Shown here in pieces: positions 42,292 through 50,833 of a DNA stretch of 64,000 nucleotides. This stretch comes from Aureimonas pseudogalii (GTDB lineage Bacteria > Pseudomonadota > Alphaproteobacteria > Rhizobiales > Rhizobiaceae). The DNA is taken from contig NZ_JACIEK010000013.1 of the NCBI RefSeq assembly GCF_014196835.1, positions 55,206 to 119,205 of the forward strand. Direction: 5' to 3'. How positions within the stretch are numbered: the first letter of the stretch is position 1; every line of letters starts with the position of its first letter. The position numbers and the translations under genes are program-made. The notes below the pieces were generated by a model. It saw only the letters and a list, made by a program, of their open reading frames with translations, had not been told where the DNA came from and did not search any database.

Positions 42292-42977
42292 GCGGGCAGC
42301 CCGAGCGGGGCGTGGATCTCGCCCGAGCGCACGGCGACCTCGCGCCCGCAGCGCGCGGCGAGCGCGGGATCGTGGGTCACCAGCACGAGCGTCATCCCCC
42401 GGCGGCGCTGCTCGGCGAAGAGGAGGTCGGCGACCTGCCGGCCGGTCTCGCCGTCGAGATTGCCGGTGGGCTCGTCGGCGATGAGGATGGCGGGCTCGGG
42501 CGCCAGTGCGCGGGCGAGCGCCACGCGCTGCTGCTCGCCGCCCGAAAGCTCGCCCGGATAGTGCGAGACGCGGGGCCCGAGGCCGACGGCGCCGAGCTCC
42601 CGCTCGGCCCGCGCGAAGGCGTCGCGATGGCCGGCGAGCTCCAGCGGCACCGCGACGTTCTCGAGCGCGGTCATGTTGGGAATGAGGTGGAAGGACTGGA
42701 AGACGATGCCGACATGGCGACCGCGAAAGGCGGCGAGGCGATCCTCCGAAAGGCCGCCGAGATCCTGTCCGGCGATCTCGACGAGGCCCTCGTCGGCCCG
42801 CTCCAGGCCCGCGAGCACCATCAGCAGCGTCGACTTGCCCGAGCCCGAGGGCCCGACGATGCCGACCGATTCGCCGCGGGCGACGTCGAGATCGACGCCC
42901 TTGAGGACATGGACCGCGCTGCGGCCGGACCCGAGCGTCAGATGAACCTTTCGTAATCGGATCGCAGGTTCTGCCAC
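42288..42977 (-). CDS. ABC transporter ATP-binding protein (YbbA/LolD type)
   Basis: A 229-residue ATPase. I chose GTG 42977, preceded by AGGAAGG; no closer ATG is in frame. Walker A is [18 protein letters not shown], the signature is [17 protein letters not shown] and Walker B is [16 protein letters not shown], the last typical of MacB/LolD/YbbA ATPases. It pairs with the FtsX-like permease downstream and is divergent from the esterase, with 111 bases between. Confidence 0.94.
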   Translation of the reverse strand: MAEPAIRLRKVHLTLGSGRSAVHVLKGVDLDVARGESVGIVGPSGSGKSTLLMVLAGLERADEGLVEIAGQDLGGLSEDRLAAFRGRHVGIVFQSFHLIPNMTALENVAVPLELAGHRDAFARAERELGAVGLGPRVSHYPGELSGGEQQRVALARALAPEPAILIADEPTGNLDGETGRQVADLLFAEQRRRGMTLVLVTHDPALAARCGREVAVRSGEIHAPLGLPA

Positions 42978-43088
42978 GTCGGTCGCCTTCCTATATCCAT
43001 GCGGACGGGCGACGCGCCGGACCGGGCGTCTTCGCAAACGAAGATCGACCGCCGGCAGCGTCATGCCGCAGTGCAGGGATATGGGTGG

Positions 43089-43736
43089 ATGATCGCGCGG
43101 TTCCAATCGCTTCTCCTCTTCGTGACGATGGGTCTCGCCTTCGCGAGCGCGCCGGCGCGAGCGCAAGACGCGCCGGCGGCTCCGCCGGAGGTGGTGGCCT
43201 TCGGCGACAGCTTGTCGGCGGGCTACGGCGTCGGCCCCGGCGAGAGCTTTCCCGAGCAGCTCGGCGCGGCGCTCGGGGCGGCGGGGGTGGCGGCCAACGT
43301 CGTCAATGCCGGCGTCTCCGGCGACACGACGACGGGGGGTCTGGCGCGGCTCGACTGGTCGGTGCCGGAAAGCGCCGCGGTGGTGATCGTGGAGCTCGGC
43401 GCCAACGACGCGCTGCGCGGGATTCCCCCCGAGACGACGCGCCGCAATCTCGACGCCATCCTCGCCAAGCTGACGGCGCGGGCCAACACGAAGGTAATCC
43501 TTGCGGGCATGCTGGCGCCGCCCAACATGGGGCCGGACTACGCGCAGAGCTTCGATCCGATCTACGGCGAGTTGGCGAAGACTTACCGAGTGCCGCTCTA
43601 CCCGTTCTTTCTCGACGGCGTCGCCACCGTCGAGGGCATGAACCAGGCCGACTACATGCATCCCAACGCGCGGGGCGTCGCCGTCATCGTGGAGCGCATG
43701 CTGCCGCTGGTGAAGACGGCGCTCGGCGCGGGCTGA
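43089..43736 (+). CDS. SGNH-type arylesterase/lysophospholipase (TesA family)
   Basis: A 215-residue secreted hydrolase from ATG 43089. A signal peptide (MIARFQSLLLFVTMGLAFAS) precedes cleavage near PARAQ. Block I is VVAFGDSLSAGYG with the nucleophile serine, block II glycine is in NAGVSGDTT, block III is VIVELGANDALRG and block V is QADYMHPNARG with the Asp/His pair. It corresponds to E. coli TesA, a periplasmic thioesterase/lysophospholipase. The divergent ATPase/permease genes are its usual neighbours. Confidence 0.94.
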   Translation: MIARFQSLLLFVTMGLAFASAPARAQDAPAAPPEVVAFGDSLSAGYGVGPGESFPEQLGAALGAAGVAANVVNAGVSGDTTTGGLARLDWSVPESAAVVIVELGANDALRGIPPETTRRNLDAILAKLTARANTKVILAGMLAPPNMGPDYAQSFDPIYGELAKTYRVPLYPFFLDGVATVEGMNQADYMHPNARGVAVIVERMLPLVKTALGAG

Positions 43737-43760
43737 CGTTTGGCGCGAAGCCGGCGTCGC

Positions 43761-44393
43761 TCAGGTGGCGCGGTGGCGCAGGTCGATCCCGGCCTCGATG
43801 GCCAGACGATAGACGCCGCGGCAGGCGGCCATCGCGATGCGCCATACCCGTTCCTCCGCCGCCTCGCGCGCGGCCGACGCCTCGCTGGGTGCGCAGCAGA
43901 GCCGGGCGACCACCTCGCCGCCCTCCGTGGTCAGGGCCGCACCGTGGCGGCGCGCGATGCGCAGCATGCGGGAATTGTCTCCCTGGCAGTGCAGCACGAG
44001 ATGCGCGGCACCCCGGTTGGCGGCGGCGTCGACGAGGCTGGCAAAGAGCCGCGAGCCCGCGCCCTGCCCGCGCCAGTCGGCCTCGATGCTGAAGGCCATC
44101 TCGGCTTCGACGCAGGACGGACCGAAGAACCGGAGTTCGCCGAGGCCTCGCAGCACGCCGTCGACGAAGAGGCCGCGGGCGTGCGCATTCGGGTCGGCGA
44201 CGGTGCGGGCGTAGCGCTCCACGAAGGCCGCGCCCACCGAGCCCGCGAAGCGCTGCCGCCGGCTCGCCGTGTCGAGCCGCAGGAGATGGGCCGCGACATC
44301 CGCGCGATCCCCCACGCGCAGGGCACGCACCAGCCCGAGAGCGGGCGAGGAGCCGGACGCATGGGCGGCAACGAACTGCATCGGGGCGGGCAT
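43761..44393 (-). CDS. GNAT family N-acetyltransferase
   Basis: A 210-residue protein if ATG 44393 is the start; ATG 44381 and an upstream ATG at 44489 are alternatives. The acetyl-CoA site is AFSIEADWRGQGAGSRLFAS, followed by LVLHCQGDNSRMLRIARRHG, both typical of GNAT folds. The C-terminal 60 residues are basic and less conserved. It resembles the Pat-like GNAT domain in form (RLDTASRRQRFAGSV). The substrate is unknown. Confidence 0.85.
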   Translation of the reverse strand: MPAPMQFVAAHASGSSPALGLVRALRVGDRADVAAHLLRLDTASRRQRFAGSVGAAFVERYARTVADPNAHARGLFVDGVLRGLGELRFFGPSCVEAEMAFSIEADWRGQGAGSRLFASLVDAAANRGAAHLVLHCQGDNSRMLRIARRHGAALTTEGGEVVARLCCAPSEASAAREAAEERVWRIAMAACRGVYRLAIEAGIDLRHRAT

Positions 44394-44618
44394 CTCCACG
44401 GGGAATCGGCGACCGGGGCTCGAGCCCCGGTCGTCCCGGACTGTAATTGTGCAGCGCGGCAACGAGTACGGATCTTCTGTGCATGGCACCCATGCGTCAT
44501 CTTGAAGTCAGCTTGGCGTGGTGAACATGTGGGGCGACAGACACTGGGGTCGCAGAGCTTTTCGGAAGGCTCAACGGGCTGGACGAAGCGACGCGCTCCC
44601 GATCGGGAAGGACGTCTC

Positions 44619-45206
44619 ATGCCGCGACTGTTCACCGCTCTCGAGATTCCGCGCGACGCGGCTCTCCCGCTCTCGTTCCTGCGCGGCGGCCTGCCGAGCG
44701 CCCGCTGGATCGACGCCGAACACTACCACCTGACGCTGCGCTTCCTCGGCGACGTCGACGCGCCCACCGCCGACGAGATCGTCGCGGCGCTCGACCGGGT
44801 GGCGCGCGCGCCCTTCTCGCTCTCGCTGCGCGGCGTCGGGGCCTTTGGCTCGAAGAAGCCGCATTCGGTCTATGCCGGCGTCGAGCCCTCGACGGCGCTC
44901 GATCAGCTGCAGGGCGACATCGACCGCTCGATGAAGCGGCTCGGCCTACCCTGCGACGCCCGCAAGTTCGTGCCGCACGTGACGCTGGCGCGGCTGCGCC
45001 AGCCGAAAGTCGAGGAGGTGGCGCGCTACCTCGCGGGGCGCGGCGACTTCCGCACGCCGAGCTTCACGGTGGGGCGCTTCGTCCTCTACTCCTCGCGCGA
45101 CTCGGTGGGCGGCGGGCCTTACGTTCTGGAAGAGGCCTTCGCGCTGCGTGCCCCGCGTACCGGCGGCGTGCCGATCGGGGCGGCGTTCGCCGGCGCCGAA
45201 CGCTGA
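44619..45206 (+). CDS. thpR: RNA 2',3'-cyclic phosphodiesterase
   Basis: A 195-residue 2H phosphoesterase starting MPRLFTALEIPRDAALPLSF. Both HxTL catalytic motifs are present: HYHLTLRFLG and FVPHVTLARL. LYSSRDSVGGGPYVLEEAF near the end is the usual C-terminal strand. The family opens 2',3'-cyclic phosphates or joins tRNA halves in vitro. GGGAAGGACG precedes ATG 44619. No functional link to its neighbours is apparent. Confidence 0.95.
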   Translation: MPRLFTALEIPRDAALPLSFLRGGLPSARWIDAEHYHLTLRFLGDVDAPTADEIVAALDRVARAPFSLSLRGVGAFGSKKPHSVYAGVEPSTALDQLQGDIDRSMKRLGLPCDARKFVPHVTLARLRQPKVEEVARYLAGRGDFRTPSFTVGRFVLYSSRDSVGGGPYVLEEAFALRAPRTGGVPIGAAFAGAER

Positions 45207-45280
45207 ACGGCTGGACCGGACCTTTGAACGCCGCCGATCCCGCGCCATATGGGACGGCGGAACGACAGAGGAGAGGACCG

Positions 45281-45796
45281 ATGAGCGGGGAACGCGAGAC
45301 ATCGACGGCGAGCGACCCGCTGGGCATCGGCGATGCGCCGGGCATGATCGACCCGCTGGACGAAGGCCCGCCGAAAGCCGCCGCCGGCGCGGTGTTCGCG
45401 GGGCGCACGCGCGAGACGCTGGTGGGCGAGGTGCTGCTGCCCGGCGACGAAGAGAAGCAGCAGCGGCAGGAGAAGCGCGTGCGCCGCGGCTTCTTCGGCA
45501 CGCTGAAGCGGGCCGCGCGCTACATCCCGTTCTCGCAGGACGTCGTCGCCTCCTACCATTGCGCACTCGACCCGCGCACGCCCGCGAGCTCGCGCGGCAT
45601 CCTCCTCGCCGCGCTCGCCTATTTCGTGCTGCCCTTCGACGTGGTGCCGGACTTCATCGTCGGCCTCGGCTTCACCGACGACGCCGCGGTGCTGCTCGCG
45701 GCGCTGACGGCGGTGCGCTCCAACATCCGCCCGGAGCACTACGAGAAGGCGCGCGAGACGCTGGCCGAGGACGAGGAGACCGAAGCCGCGCGCTGA
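45281..45796 (+). CDS. DUF1232 domain protein (YkvA family)
   Basis: A 171-residue protein from ATG 45281 with AGGAGAGGACC before it. The first 90 residues are polar and variable. The DUF1232 core is LLAALAYFVLPFDVVPDFIV and GLGFTDDAAVLLAALTAV, a conserved short membrane-associated hairpin. Function unknown. It follows thpR by 74 bases and may be co-transcribed. Confidence 0.9.
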   Translation: MSGERETSTASDPLGIGDAPGMIDPLDEGPPKAAAGAVFAGRTRETLVGEVLLPGDEEKQQRQEKRVRRGFFGTLKRAARYIPFSQDVVASYHCALDPRTPASSRGILLAALAYFVLPFDVVPDFIVGLGFTDDAAVLLAALTAVRSNIRPEHYEKARETLAEDEETEAAR

Positions 45797-46169
45797 CGGG
45801 ATCGCATCGGCATGCGCTTCTCGTGCCGATGCGTCCGCGACGAGACCGCCAAGCGCTAGACGGTCACGGCGTCGCGACGGGGGCTTTCCCCCGTGTTCGC
45901 AACAAACTCTCGCCTCATTTTATCGATTGTTCGGAGGCACTTCGGGGCCGCCGTGACCGGGCGCCCGCGGGTTCGCGGCGTTTGACGCGGCGGATCGCGG
46001 CATGCGGATCGGTACGGATCGCACGAGAAAATTCGGGGTTCGTTTACCCTGTGGAAAGAGCTCCTCGCTCACTCTGCGGCTTCGAACCGGCGAGGAAACC
46101 GGACGCCTCGGCCGCGAGCCGGGCGCCTCGGCGGCCATACGACTGACGACGAAGCGGGAGCTGAACTCC
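45797..46169. other. 373-base intergenic region before the IalB-like gene
   Basis: It begins with a perfect 10-bp hairpin (45801-45810 with 45822-45831; arms cgcatcggca/tgccgatgcg) five bases after the DUF1232 stop. No T-run follows, so it is a weak terminator candidate. A TTGACG at 45982-45987 could be a -35 box but no good -10 is found at the right distance. Around 45910-45930 it is locally AT-rich. No gene is supported. Confidence 0.55.
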
Positions 46170-46667
46170 ATGAAATACGTCCTGACGGCGGCGATGGCGA
46201 TGCTGGTGCTTTCGAGTGCGACCGTGGCGGCCCAGACCCCGACCCGTCTCAACCAGTTCAACGACTGGGGCACCTATTCCTACGACGCCAACGGCGCCAA
46301 GGTCTGCTACGTGCTGACGACGCCCAAGACCATGCAGCCGAGCTCGGTCGACCATGGCGACATCTTCTTTCTGGTGACCCAGAAGGGCAAGGCCGCGACC
46401 TACGAGCCCCAGGTGGTCATGGGCTACCCGATGAAGGACGGCTCGAAGGTGGTGGTGACCATCGACGGCCGGGCCTTCTCGATGTTCACCCGCGGCGAGA
46501 GCGCCTGGATGGAGAACGCCGCCGAGGAGCCGCAGATCGTGGCGGCGCTGCGCAACGGCAAGGCGATGAAGGTGGACGCCACCTCGCAGCGCGGCACAGC
46601 CACCAACTACACCTACTCGCTGGCCGGCGTGACGGCGGCGCTGAACTCGATCAAGACCTGCAAATAG
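46170..46667 (+). CDS. Secreted invasion-associated locus B (IalB) family protein
   Basis: A 165-residue protein from ATG 46170. A signal peptide MKYVLTAAMAMLVLSSATVA is cleaved before AQTPT. The IalB-like domain includes FNDWGTYSYDANGAKVCYVL, KGKAATYEPQVVMGYPMKDG and the C-terminal SLAGVTAALNSIKTCK with the conserved terminal cysteine. The family is periplasmic and named from Bartonella; in free-living alphaproteobacteria its role is unknown. The gene stands alone and ends with a strong hairpin. Confidence 0.88.
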   Translation: MKYVLTAAMAMLVLSSATVAAQTPTRLNQFNDWGTYSYDANGAKVCYVLTTPKTMQPSSVDHGDIFFLVTQKGKAATYEPQVVMGYPMKDGSKVVVTIDGRAFSMFTRGESAWMENAAEEPQIVAALRNGKAMKVDATSQRGTATNYTYSLAGVTAALNSIKTCK

Positions 46668-46687
46668 CTGCTTCGCCCATGGAAGTG

Positions 46688-46721
46688 ACGAAGGCGCCGG
46701 CCGCCCCGCCGGCGCCTTCGT
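46688..46721 (+). terminator. Hairpin after the IalB-like gene
   Basis: acgaaggcgccggc (46688-46701) pairs exactly with gccggcgccttcgt (46708-46721), a 14-bp stem with a six-base loop, 20 bases after the stop. There is no T-run, so termination may depend on stem strength alone. Confidence 0.6.
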
Positions 46722-46877
46722 CCGTTCGGTGGCACGCGGAATATGCGGCTCGGCGAGCGTCCGCCGCGGCGTGACTTGCGATTTTTCCGGTTTCGGCCCA
46801 TTTGAAGGCCATCCGAACGAAATCGCCACTCTCGACGACGCGCCCCGGCGTGACGCCCGTGCCGCAGGATCTCTCCC

Positions 46878-48095
46878 ATGAGCGCGACGATCGACCTGAC
46901 CTCCGCCGACGCCCGCCCCCGCCCCTCGGCCCCGGCACCCGCGCCGGCCAAGCGCTCGCTGCTCGGCCTGTCGCGCGAAGCGCTGGGCGCCGCGCTGGTG
47001 GAGGCCGGCGTGCCCGCGCGCCAGGCGAAGATGCGGGTGCAGCAGCTCTGGCACTGGCTCTACGTGCGCGGCGTCTCCGACATCTCGGAGATGGCGAACG
47101 TCTCGCGCGACCTTCGCACCCTTCTCGACGAGAAGTTCGAGATCGCCCGGCCGGAGATTGTGGAAGAGCAGATCTCGGTGGACGGCACGCGCAAGTGGCT
47201 GTTCCGCTTTCCCGCGCGGGGCGCCGGGCGCCCGGTGGAGATCGAGACCGTCTACATTCCCGAGGAGGGGCGCGGCACGCTCTGCGTCTCCTCCCAGGTC
47301 GGCTGCACGCTGACCTGCACCTTCTGCCACACCGGCACGCAGCGCCTCGTGCGCAATCTGGAGCCCGGCGAGATCGTCAGCCAGCTCCTCACCGCGCGCG
47401 CCCGGCTCGGCGACTTTCCCGACGCGGCGACGCCGCAGGGCGCCATCGTGCCGAGCGAGGGGCGCCTCGTCTCCAACGTCGTGATGATGGGCATGGGCGA
47501 GCCCCTCTACAATTACGACAACGTGAAGTCGGCATTGGGCGTGGTTTCCGACGGCGACGGGCTGGCCCTGTCGCGCCGCCGCATCACGCTGTCGACCTCG
47601 GGCGTCGTGCCGATGATCCCGCGCACCGGCGAGGAGATGGGCGTGATGCTCGCGATCTCGCTCCATGCGGTGACCGACGAGCTGCGCGACGTGCTCGTGC
47701 CCATCAACAAGAAGTATCCGCTGAATGAGCTGATGGCGGCCTGCCGCGCCTATCCCGGCCTCTCCAACGCCCGGCGCATCACCTTCGAATACGTGATGCT
47801 GAAGGGCGTCAACGACAGCCTCGCGGACGCGCGCCAGCTCGTGCGGCTGCTGCATGGCATTCCCGCCAAGATCAACCTCATCCCCTTCAACCCCTGGCCC
47901 GGCACCGACTACGAGTGCTCGGACTGGGACCAGATCGAGCGTTTCGCCGAACTCGTGAACCAGGCCGGCTACGCCTCGCCGATCCGCACCCCGCGCGGGC
48001 GCGACATCTTCGCCGCCTGCGGCCAGCTGAAGTCCGAGAGCGAGCGCATGAAGAAGGGCGACCGGCTGGCGATGGAGGCGGCGATCGCGGTCTGA
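46878..48095 (+). CDS. rlmN: 23S rRNA (adenine(2503)-C2)-methyltransferase / tRNA m2A37 enzyme
   Basis: A 405-residue radical-SAM enzyme that methylates A2503 in 23S rRNA and A37 in some tRNAs. The cluster motif is [15 protein letters not shown] (CxxxCxxC, about residue 145). The conserved C-terminal catalytic cysteine is in [39 protein letters not shown] and [14 protein letters not shown] complete the family pattern. The N-terminus has about 25 Pro/Ala-rich residues before the RlmN start. Confidence 0.98.
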   Translation: MSATIDLTSADARPRPSAPAPAPAKRSLLGLSREALGAALVEAGVPARQAKMRVQQLWHWLYVRGVSDISEMANVSRDLRTLLDEKFEIARPEIVEEQISVDGTRKWLFRFPARGAGRPVEIETVYIPEEGRGTLCVSSQVGCTLTCTFCHTGTQRLVRNLEPGEIVSQLLTARARLGDFPDAATPQGAIVPSEGRLVSNVVMMGMGEPLYNYDNVKSALGVVSDGDGLALSRRRITLSTSGVVPMIPRTGEEMGVMLAISLHAVTDELRDVLVPINKKYPLNELMAACRAYPGLSNARRITFEYVMLKGVNDSLADARQLVRLLHGIPAKINLIPFNPWPGTDYECSDWDQIERFAELVNQAGYASPIRTPRGRDIFAACGQLKSESERMKKGDRLAMEAAIAV

Positions 48096-48129
48096 GCGGA
48101 GCCCTCTCCCCTCACCGCCGCACGCTCCC

Positions 48130-48747
48130 ATGGTCACGGCCCTCCGCTTTCTCGTCGTCATTCCCATCGGCTTCGTGCTGGCCTGCGCCGCCGCGGCCTT
48201 CGCGCTGCTCTGGCCCTTCCTCGACTGGCCGCCCGGCGCCTCGCAGGATCCGTTCCTCATGGTGCAGCTGGTGCTCGGCTTCACCGCGCAGGCCGCGCAG
48301 GTGGGCTCGACGGCGCTGGTGCCCTGGGGCCTGTTCATGGGGCTGAGCGAGAGCCTCGGGTGGCGCTCGCTCCTCCTTCACATGGGCGCCGGCCTCGTCG
48401 CGGGCTTTGCGGCGATGCGCCTTCTGCCGGGCGGACCGGTGACCGAGACCAGCCTGCAGACGGCCTTCGCGGTGGCCGGCCTCTCCTTCGCGCTCGTCTA
48501 CTGGCTCGTCGCGGGCCGGGGCGCCGGGCGCTGGCGGCGGTCGCGCCGCACCGCTGCGCCGCCCACCGCCCCCCCCCCGCCTGATCCCGTCCCGAACGCA
48601 ATCCCCTCCCCCGAAAGGTCCGCCCCATGTCCCGCCGCCCCATCAATCCGCGCGACGCCGCCGAGGCGATGTTCAAGCCGGCCAAGCCCGCGCCCGCCGG
48701 CCGCACGGCCGAGCCGGCGCGCGTTCCCGGCACGAGGGAGAGCGTGA
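48130..48747 (+). CDS. Hypothetical membrane protein, probably ending near a ten-C run
   Basis: Residues 1-140 form four hydrophobic segments (starting LRFLVVIPIGFVLACAAAAF) and resemble small inner-membrane proteins of unknown function. At 48569-48578 there are ten C in a row. As written, the frame continues past them through Pro/Arg-rich sequence and overlaps the next gene by 121 bases. One more C would give a stop at 48582-48584 and a 151-residue protein. I think the shorter form is real and the tail is a homopolymer artefact or slippage product. Confidence 0.65.
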   Translation: MVTALRFLVVIPIGFVLACAAAAFALLWPFLDWPPGASQDPFLMVQLVLGFTAQAAQVGSTALVPWGLFMGLSESLGWRSLLLHMGAGLVAGFAAMRLLPGGPVTETSLQTAFAVAGLSFALVYWLVAGRGAGRWRRSRRTAAPPTAPPPPDPVPNAIPSPERSAPCPAAPSIRATPPRRCSSRPSPRPPAARPSRRAFPARGRA

Positions 48748-48848
48748 CGCTGCGCGTCGAGGCGGACGTGCTCGAGCATTTCCAGGCCGACGGGCCGGGC
48801 TGGCAGGACCGCATGACCGCCGCGTTGCGCGCCGCCGCCGGGCTCTGA
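48627..48848 (+). CDS. BrnA-like antitoxin family protein
   Basis: A 73-residue protein starting MSRRPINPRDAAEAMFKPAK. The C-terminal half (ESVTLRVEADVLEHFQADGP followed by GWQDRMTAALRAAAGL) matches the BrnA antitoxin fold, a ribbon-helix-helix DNA-binding domain. BrnA normally neutralises the RNase BrnT encoded just upstream. No BrnT-like gene is present on either side, so it is an orphan and may act only as a regulator. CCCGAAAGG precedes the start. Confidence 0.8.
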   Translation: MSRRPINPRDAAEAMFKPAKPAPAGRTAEPARVPGTRESVTLRVEADVLEHFQADGPGWQDRMTAALRAAAGL

Positions 48849-48906
48849 TTCCGGATGCTTCCGGCGGCCGCTTGCCGCGAGGCGGCGGCGGCTTAGGTGG
48901 CCCCCG

Positions 48907-49566
48907 ATGATCGTGATCCACCATCTGAACAATTCCCGCTCGCAGCGCGTGCTCTGGCTGCTCGAAGAGCTCGGCCTTCCCTACGAGGTGAAGCGCTACG
49001 AGCGGCTGAAGACGATGCAGGCGCCGCCCGAGCTGAAGGCGGTGCACCCGCTCGGCAAGTCGCCGATCCTCACCGAGGGCGAGCGGACGATCGCCGAGAC
49101 CGGCGCGATCGTGACCTACATTCTCGAGACGCATGGCGCGGGGCGGCTGGTGCCGGAGCGGGGCACGCCCGACTACTGGGACTACCAGCATTTCCTGCAC
49201 TATGCCGAGGGCTCGGCCATGCCGCCGCTCTTCCTCAAGCTCATCCTCTCGCGCATGCCGCAGGAGGCGCCGTTCTTCGCCAAGCCCATTCTGAAAGCGG
49301 CGGTGAAGGCGGTGAACGAGCGGCTGCTGGGGCCGCAGCTGGAGACTCATCTCGATCATTGGGACCGATCGCTCGCCGCCACCGGCTGGTTCGCGGGCGC
49401 GGACTTTTCGGCCGCCGACGTGATGATGAGCTTTCCGCTGGAGGCGGTGGGCTCGCGCCTCGGCTTTGGCCTGCGCTCGAACATTCCGGCCTTTCTCGCG
49501 CGCATCCATGCGCGCCCGGCCTACAGGGAAGCGCTCTCGCGCGGCGGCCCCTACGCCTACGCCTGA
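48907..49566 (+). CDS. Glutathione S-transferase
   Basis: A 219-residue GST. The N-terminal thioredoxin-like domain holds IHHLNNSRSQRVLWLLEELG, and VHPLGKSPILTEGERTIAET carries the cis-proline and the ES/ET glutathione contact. The C-terminal helical domain ends WFAGADFSAADVMMSFPLEA. The active-site position is Asn-Ser (NNSRSQR). The substrate is not inferable. It is convergent with the EamA gene, four bases apart. Confidence 0.93.
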   Translation: MIVIHHLNNSRSQRVLWLLEELGLPYEVKRYERLKTMQAPPELKAVHPLGKSPILTEGERTIAETGAIVTYILETHGAGRLVPERGTPDYWDYQHFLHYAEGSAMPPLFLKLILSRMPQEAPFFAKPILKAAVKAVNERLLGPQLETHLDHWDRSLAATGWFAGADFSAADVMMSFPLEAVGSRLGFGLRSNIPAFLARIHARPAYREALSRGGPYAYA

Positions 49567-49570
49567 GGGT

Positions 49571-49990
49571 TCAGCGCCACGCGACGAGGATGGCGCCGCC
49601 GGCGATCATCGCGACGCCCGCCCAGTTGGCAGGGCCGAGGCGCTCGGCCAGGAACGTCGCGCCGAAGACGGCCACGAGCACCACCGAGAGCTTGTCGATC
49701 GGCGCCACCTGCGCGGCCTGCCCGAGTTGCAGCGCCCGATAGTAGCAGAGCCACGAGGCGCCGGTGGCGAGCCCCGAGAGCATGAGGAAGAGAAGCGCGC
49801 GGCCCGGCAGTGCCGCCGGGCTCTGCCACTGGCCCTTCGCCGTGACGATGGCGGCGACCAGCGCCAGGATCACCAGCGTGCGGATCAGCGTCGCGTAGTC
49901 CGAGGCGATGCCTGACACGCCGACCTTGCCGAAGATCGCGGTGAGCGCGGCGAAGGCGGCCGAGGCGAGCGCCCAGCCGAGCCAGCCCAT
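49571..49990 (-). CDS. EamA-family (drug/metabolite transporter) half-size protein
   Basis: A 139-residue protein with five hydrophobic segments and a single EamA domain, starting MGWLGWALASAAFAALTAIF. Markers are RALQLGQAAQVAPIDKLSVV and LGPANWAGVAMIAGGAILVA. Half-size members probably work as dimers in the inner membrane. The substrate is unknown. Its ATG overlaps the LysE-family stop by one base (TGATG), so the two exporters are co-translated. Confidence 0.9.
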   Translation of the reverse strand: MGWLGWALASAAFAALTAIFGKVGVSGIASDYATLIRTLVILALVAAIVTAKGQWQSPAALPGRALLFLMLSGLATGASWLCYYRALQLGQAAQVAPIDKLSVVLVAVFGATFLAERLGPANWAGVAMIAGGAILVAWR

Positions 49991-50628
49991 CAGACGCGGG
50001 CCATCAGGATGTTGATCGCGAAGGCCGAGAAGACGCTGGCGAAGACCCAGTCGATCAGCCGCATCACCTTCGGCCGCCGCTTCAGCGCGAGCGCGATCTT
50101 GTCCGCCGCCACGATCATCGCGATCGAGATCGGCACCGCGATGGCGATGAAGTAGACGCCGAGGAAGAAGAACTTCTGCGAGGCGTGCGGATCGTCGGCA
50201 CCCACGAAGACCGGCAGGAAGGTGACGAAGAACAGGATGATCTTCGGGTTGAGGAGATTGATCCCGACCCCGGTCAGCCAGTTCGCGCGGAGCGACTGGC
50301 GCCCGCCCGCCTCGCGCTCGAGGCTGAGGGAGGAGCCCTTGCGGATCGCCTGCACCGCCAGCCAGGCGAGATAGGCCGCGCCCGCGAGCTTCAGCGCAAG
50401 GAACGCCTCGGGCGAGGCCGCCACCAGCGCCGAGAGCCCCACCGCGGCGAGCGTCGTGTGCACGAGAACGCCCGCGCAGGCACCGAACATCGCCGCCAGA
50501 CCCGCCGCGCGTCCCTGCGACAGCGTTCGGCCGAGAAACAGCGTCATGTCAGGGCCCGGCGTGATCGTCAGCACGAGGGCGGCGAGTGTGAAGCCGAGAA
50601 GCGCGGGGGCGGCGGGCAGGAAATCCAT
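49990..50628 (-). CDS. LysE family translocator (amino acid exporter)
   Basis: A 212-residue inner-membrane exporter from ATG 50628; an upstream ATG at 50742 would add 38 non-hydrophobic residues. The RhtB/LysE signature is LTITPGPDMTLFLGRTLSQG, followed by AAGLAAMFGACAGVLVHTTL and the NWLTGVGINLLNPKIILFFV motif. It exports amino acids or related metabolites; the substrate is open. It forms a two-gene exporter unit with the EamA gene and is divergent from the PAP2 gene. Confidence 0.93.
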   Translation of the reverse strand: MDFLPAAPALLGFTLAALVLTITPGPDMTLFLGRTLSQGRAAGLAAMFGACAGVLVHTTLAAVGLSALVAASPEAFLALKLAGAAYLAWLAVQAIRKGSSLSLEREAGGRQSLRANWLTGVGINLLNPKIILFFVTFLPVFVGADDPHASQKFFFLGVYFIAIAVPISIAMIVAADKIALALKRRPKVMRLIDWVFASVFSAFAINILMARV

Positions 50629-50833
50629 GGGCGTATCCGGCGGCGGGGACCGACCGGCGACGGCCGGTCTTGCGGTCTTCCCTTGCATAATCCCATCCGC
50701 GGGCGGGCGCCACCGCCCGGCAAGCAGCGAGACGGCGCGCACTATACGGATTTGTCAGCCCGGCATCATCGGCCCGCAATGTGGGCGCGCTAGGGAAGGC
50801 CGCGATCGGCGCAGCACGACGGAGCGGCATCTC

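Noticed and set aside
45982..46010. Promoter of the IalB-like gene at TTGACG 45982
   Set aside because: No acceptable -10 element lies 16-18 bases downstream, so it is not listed as a promoter.
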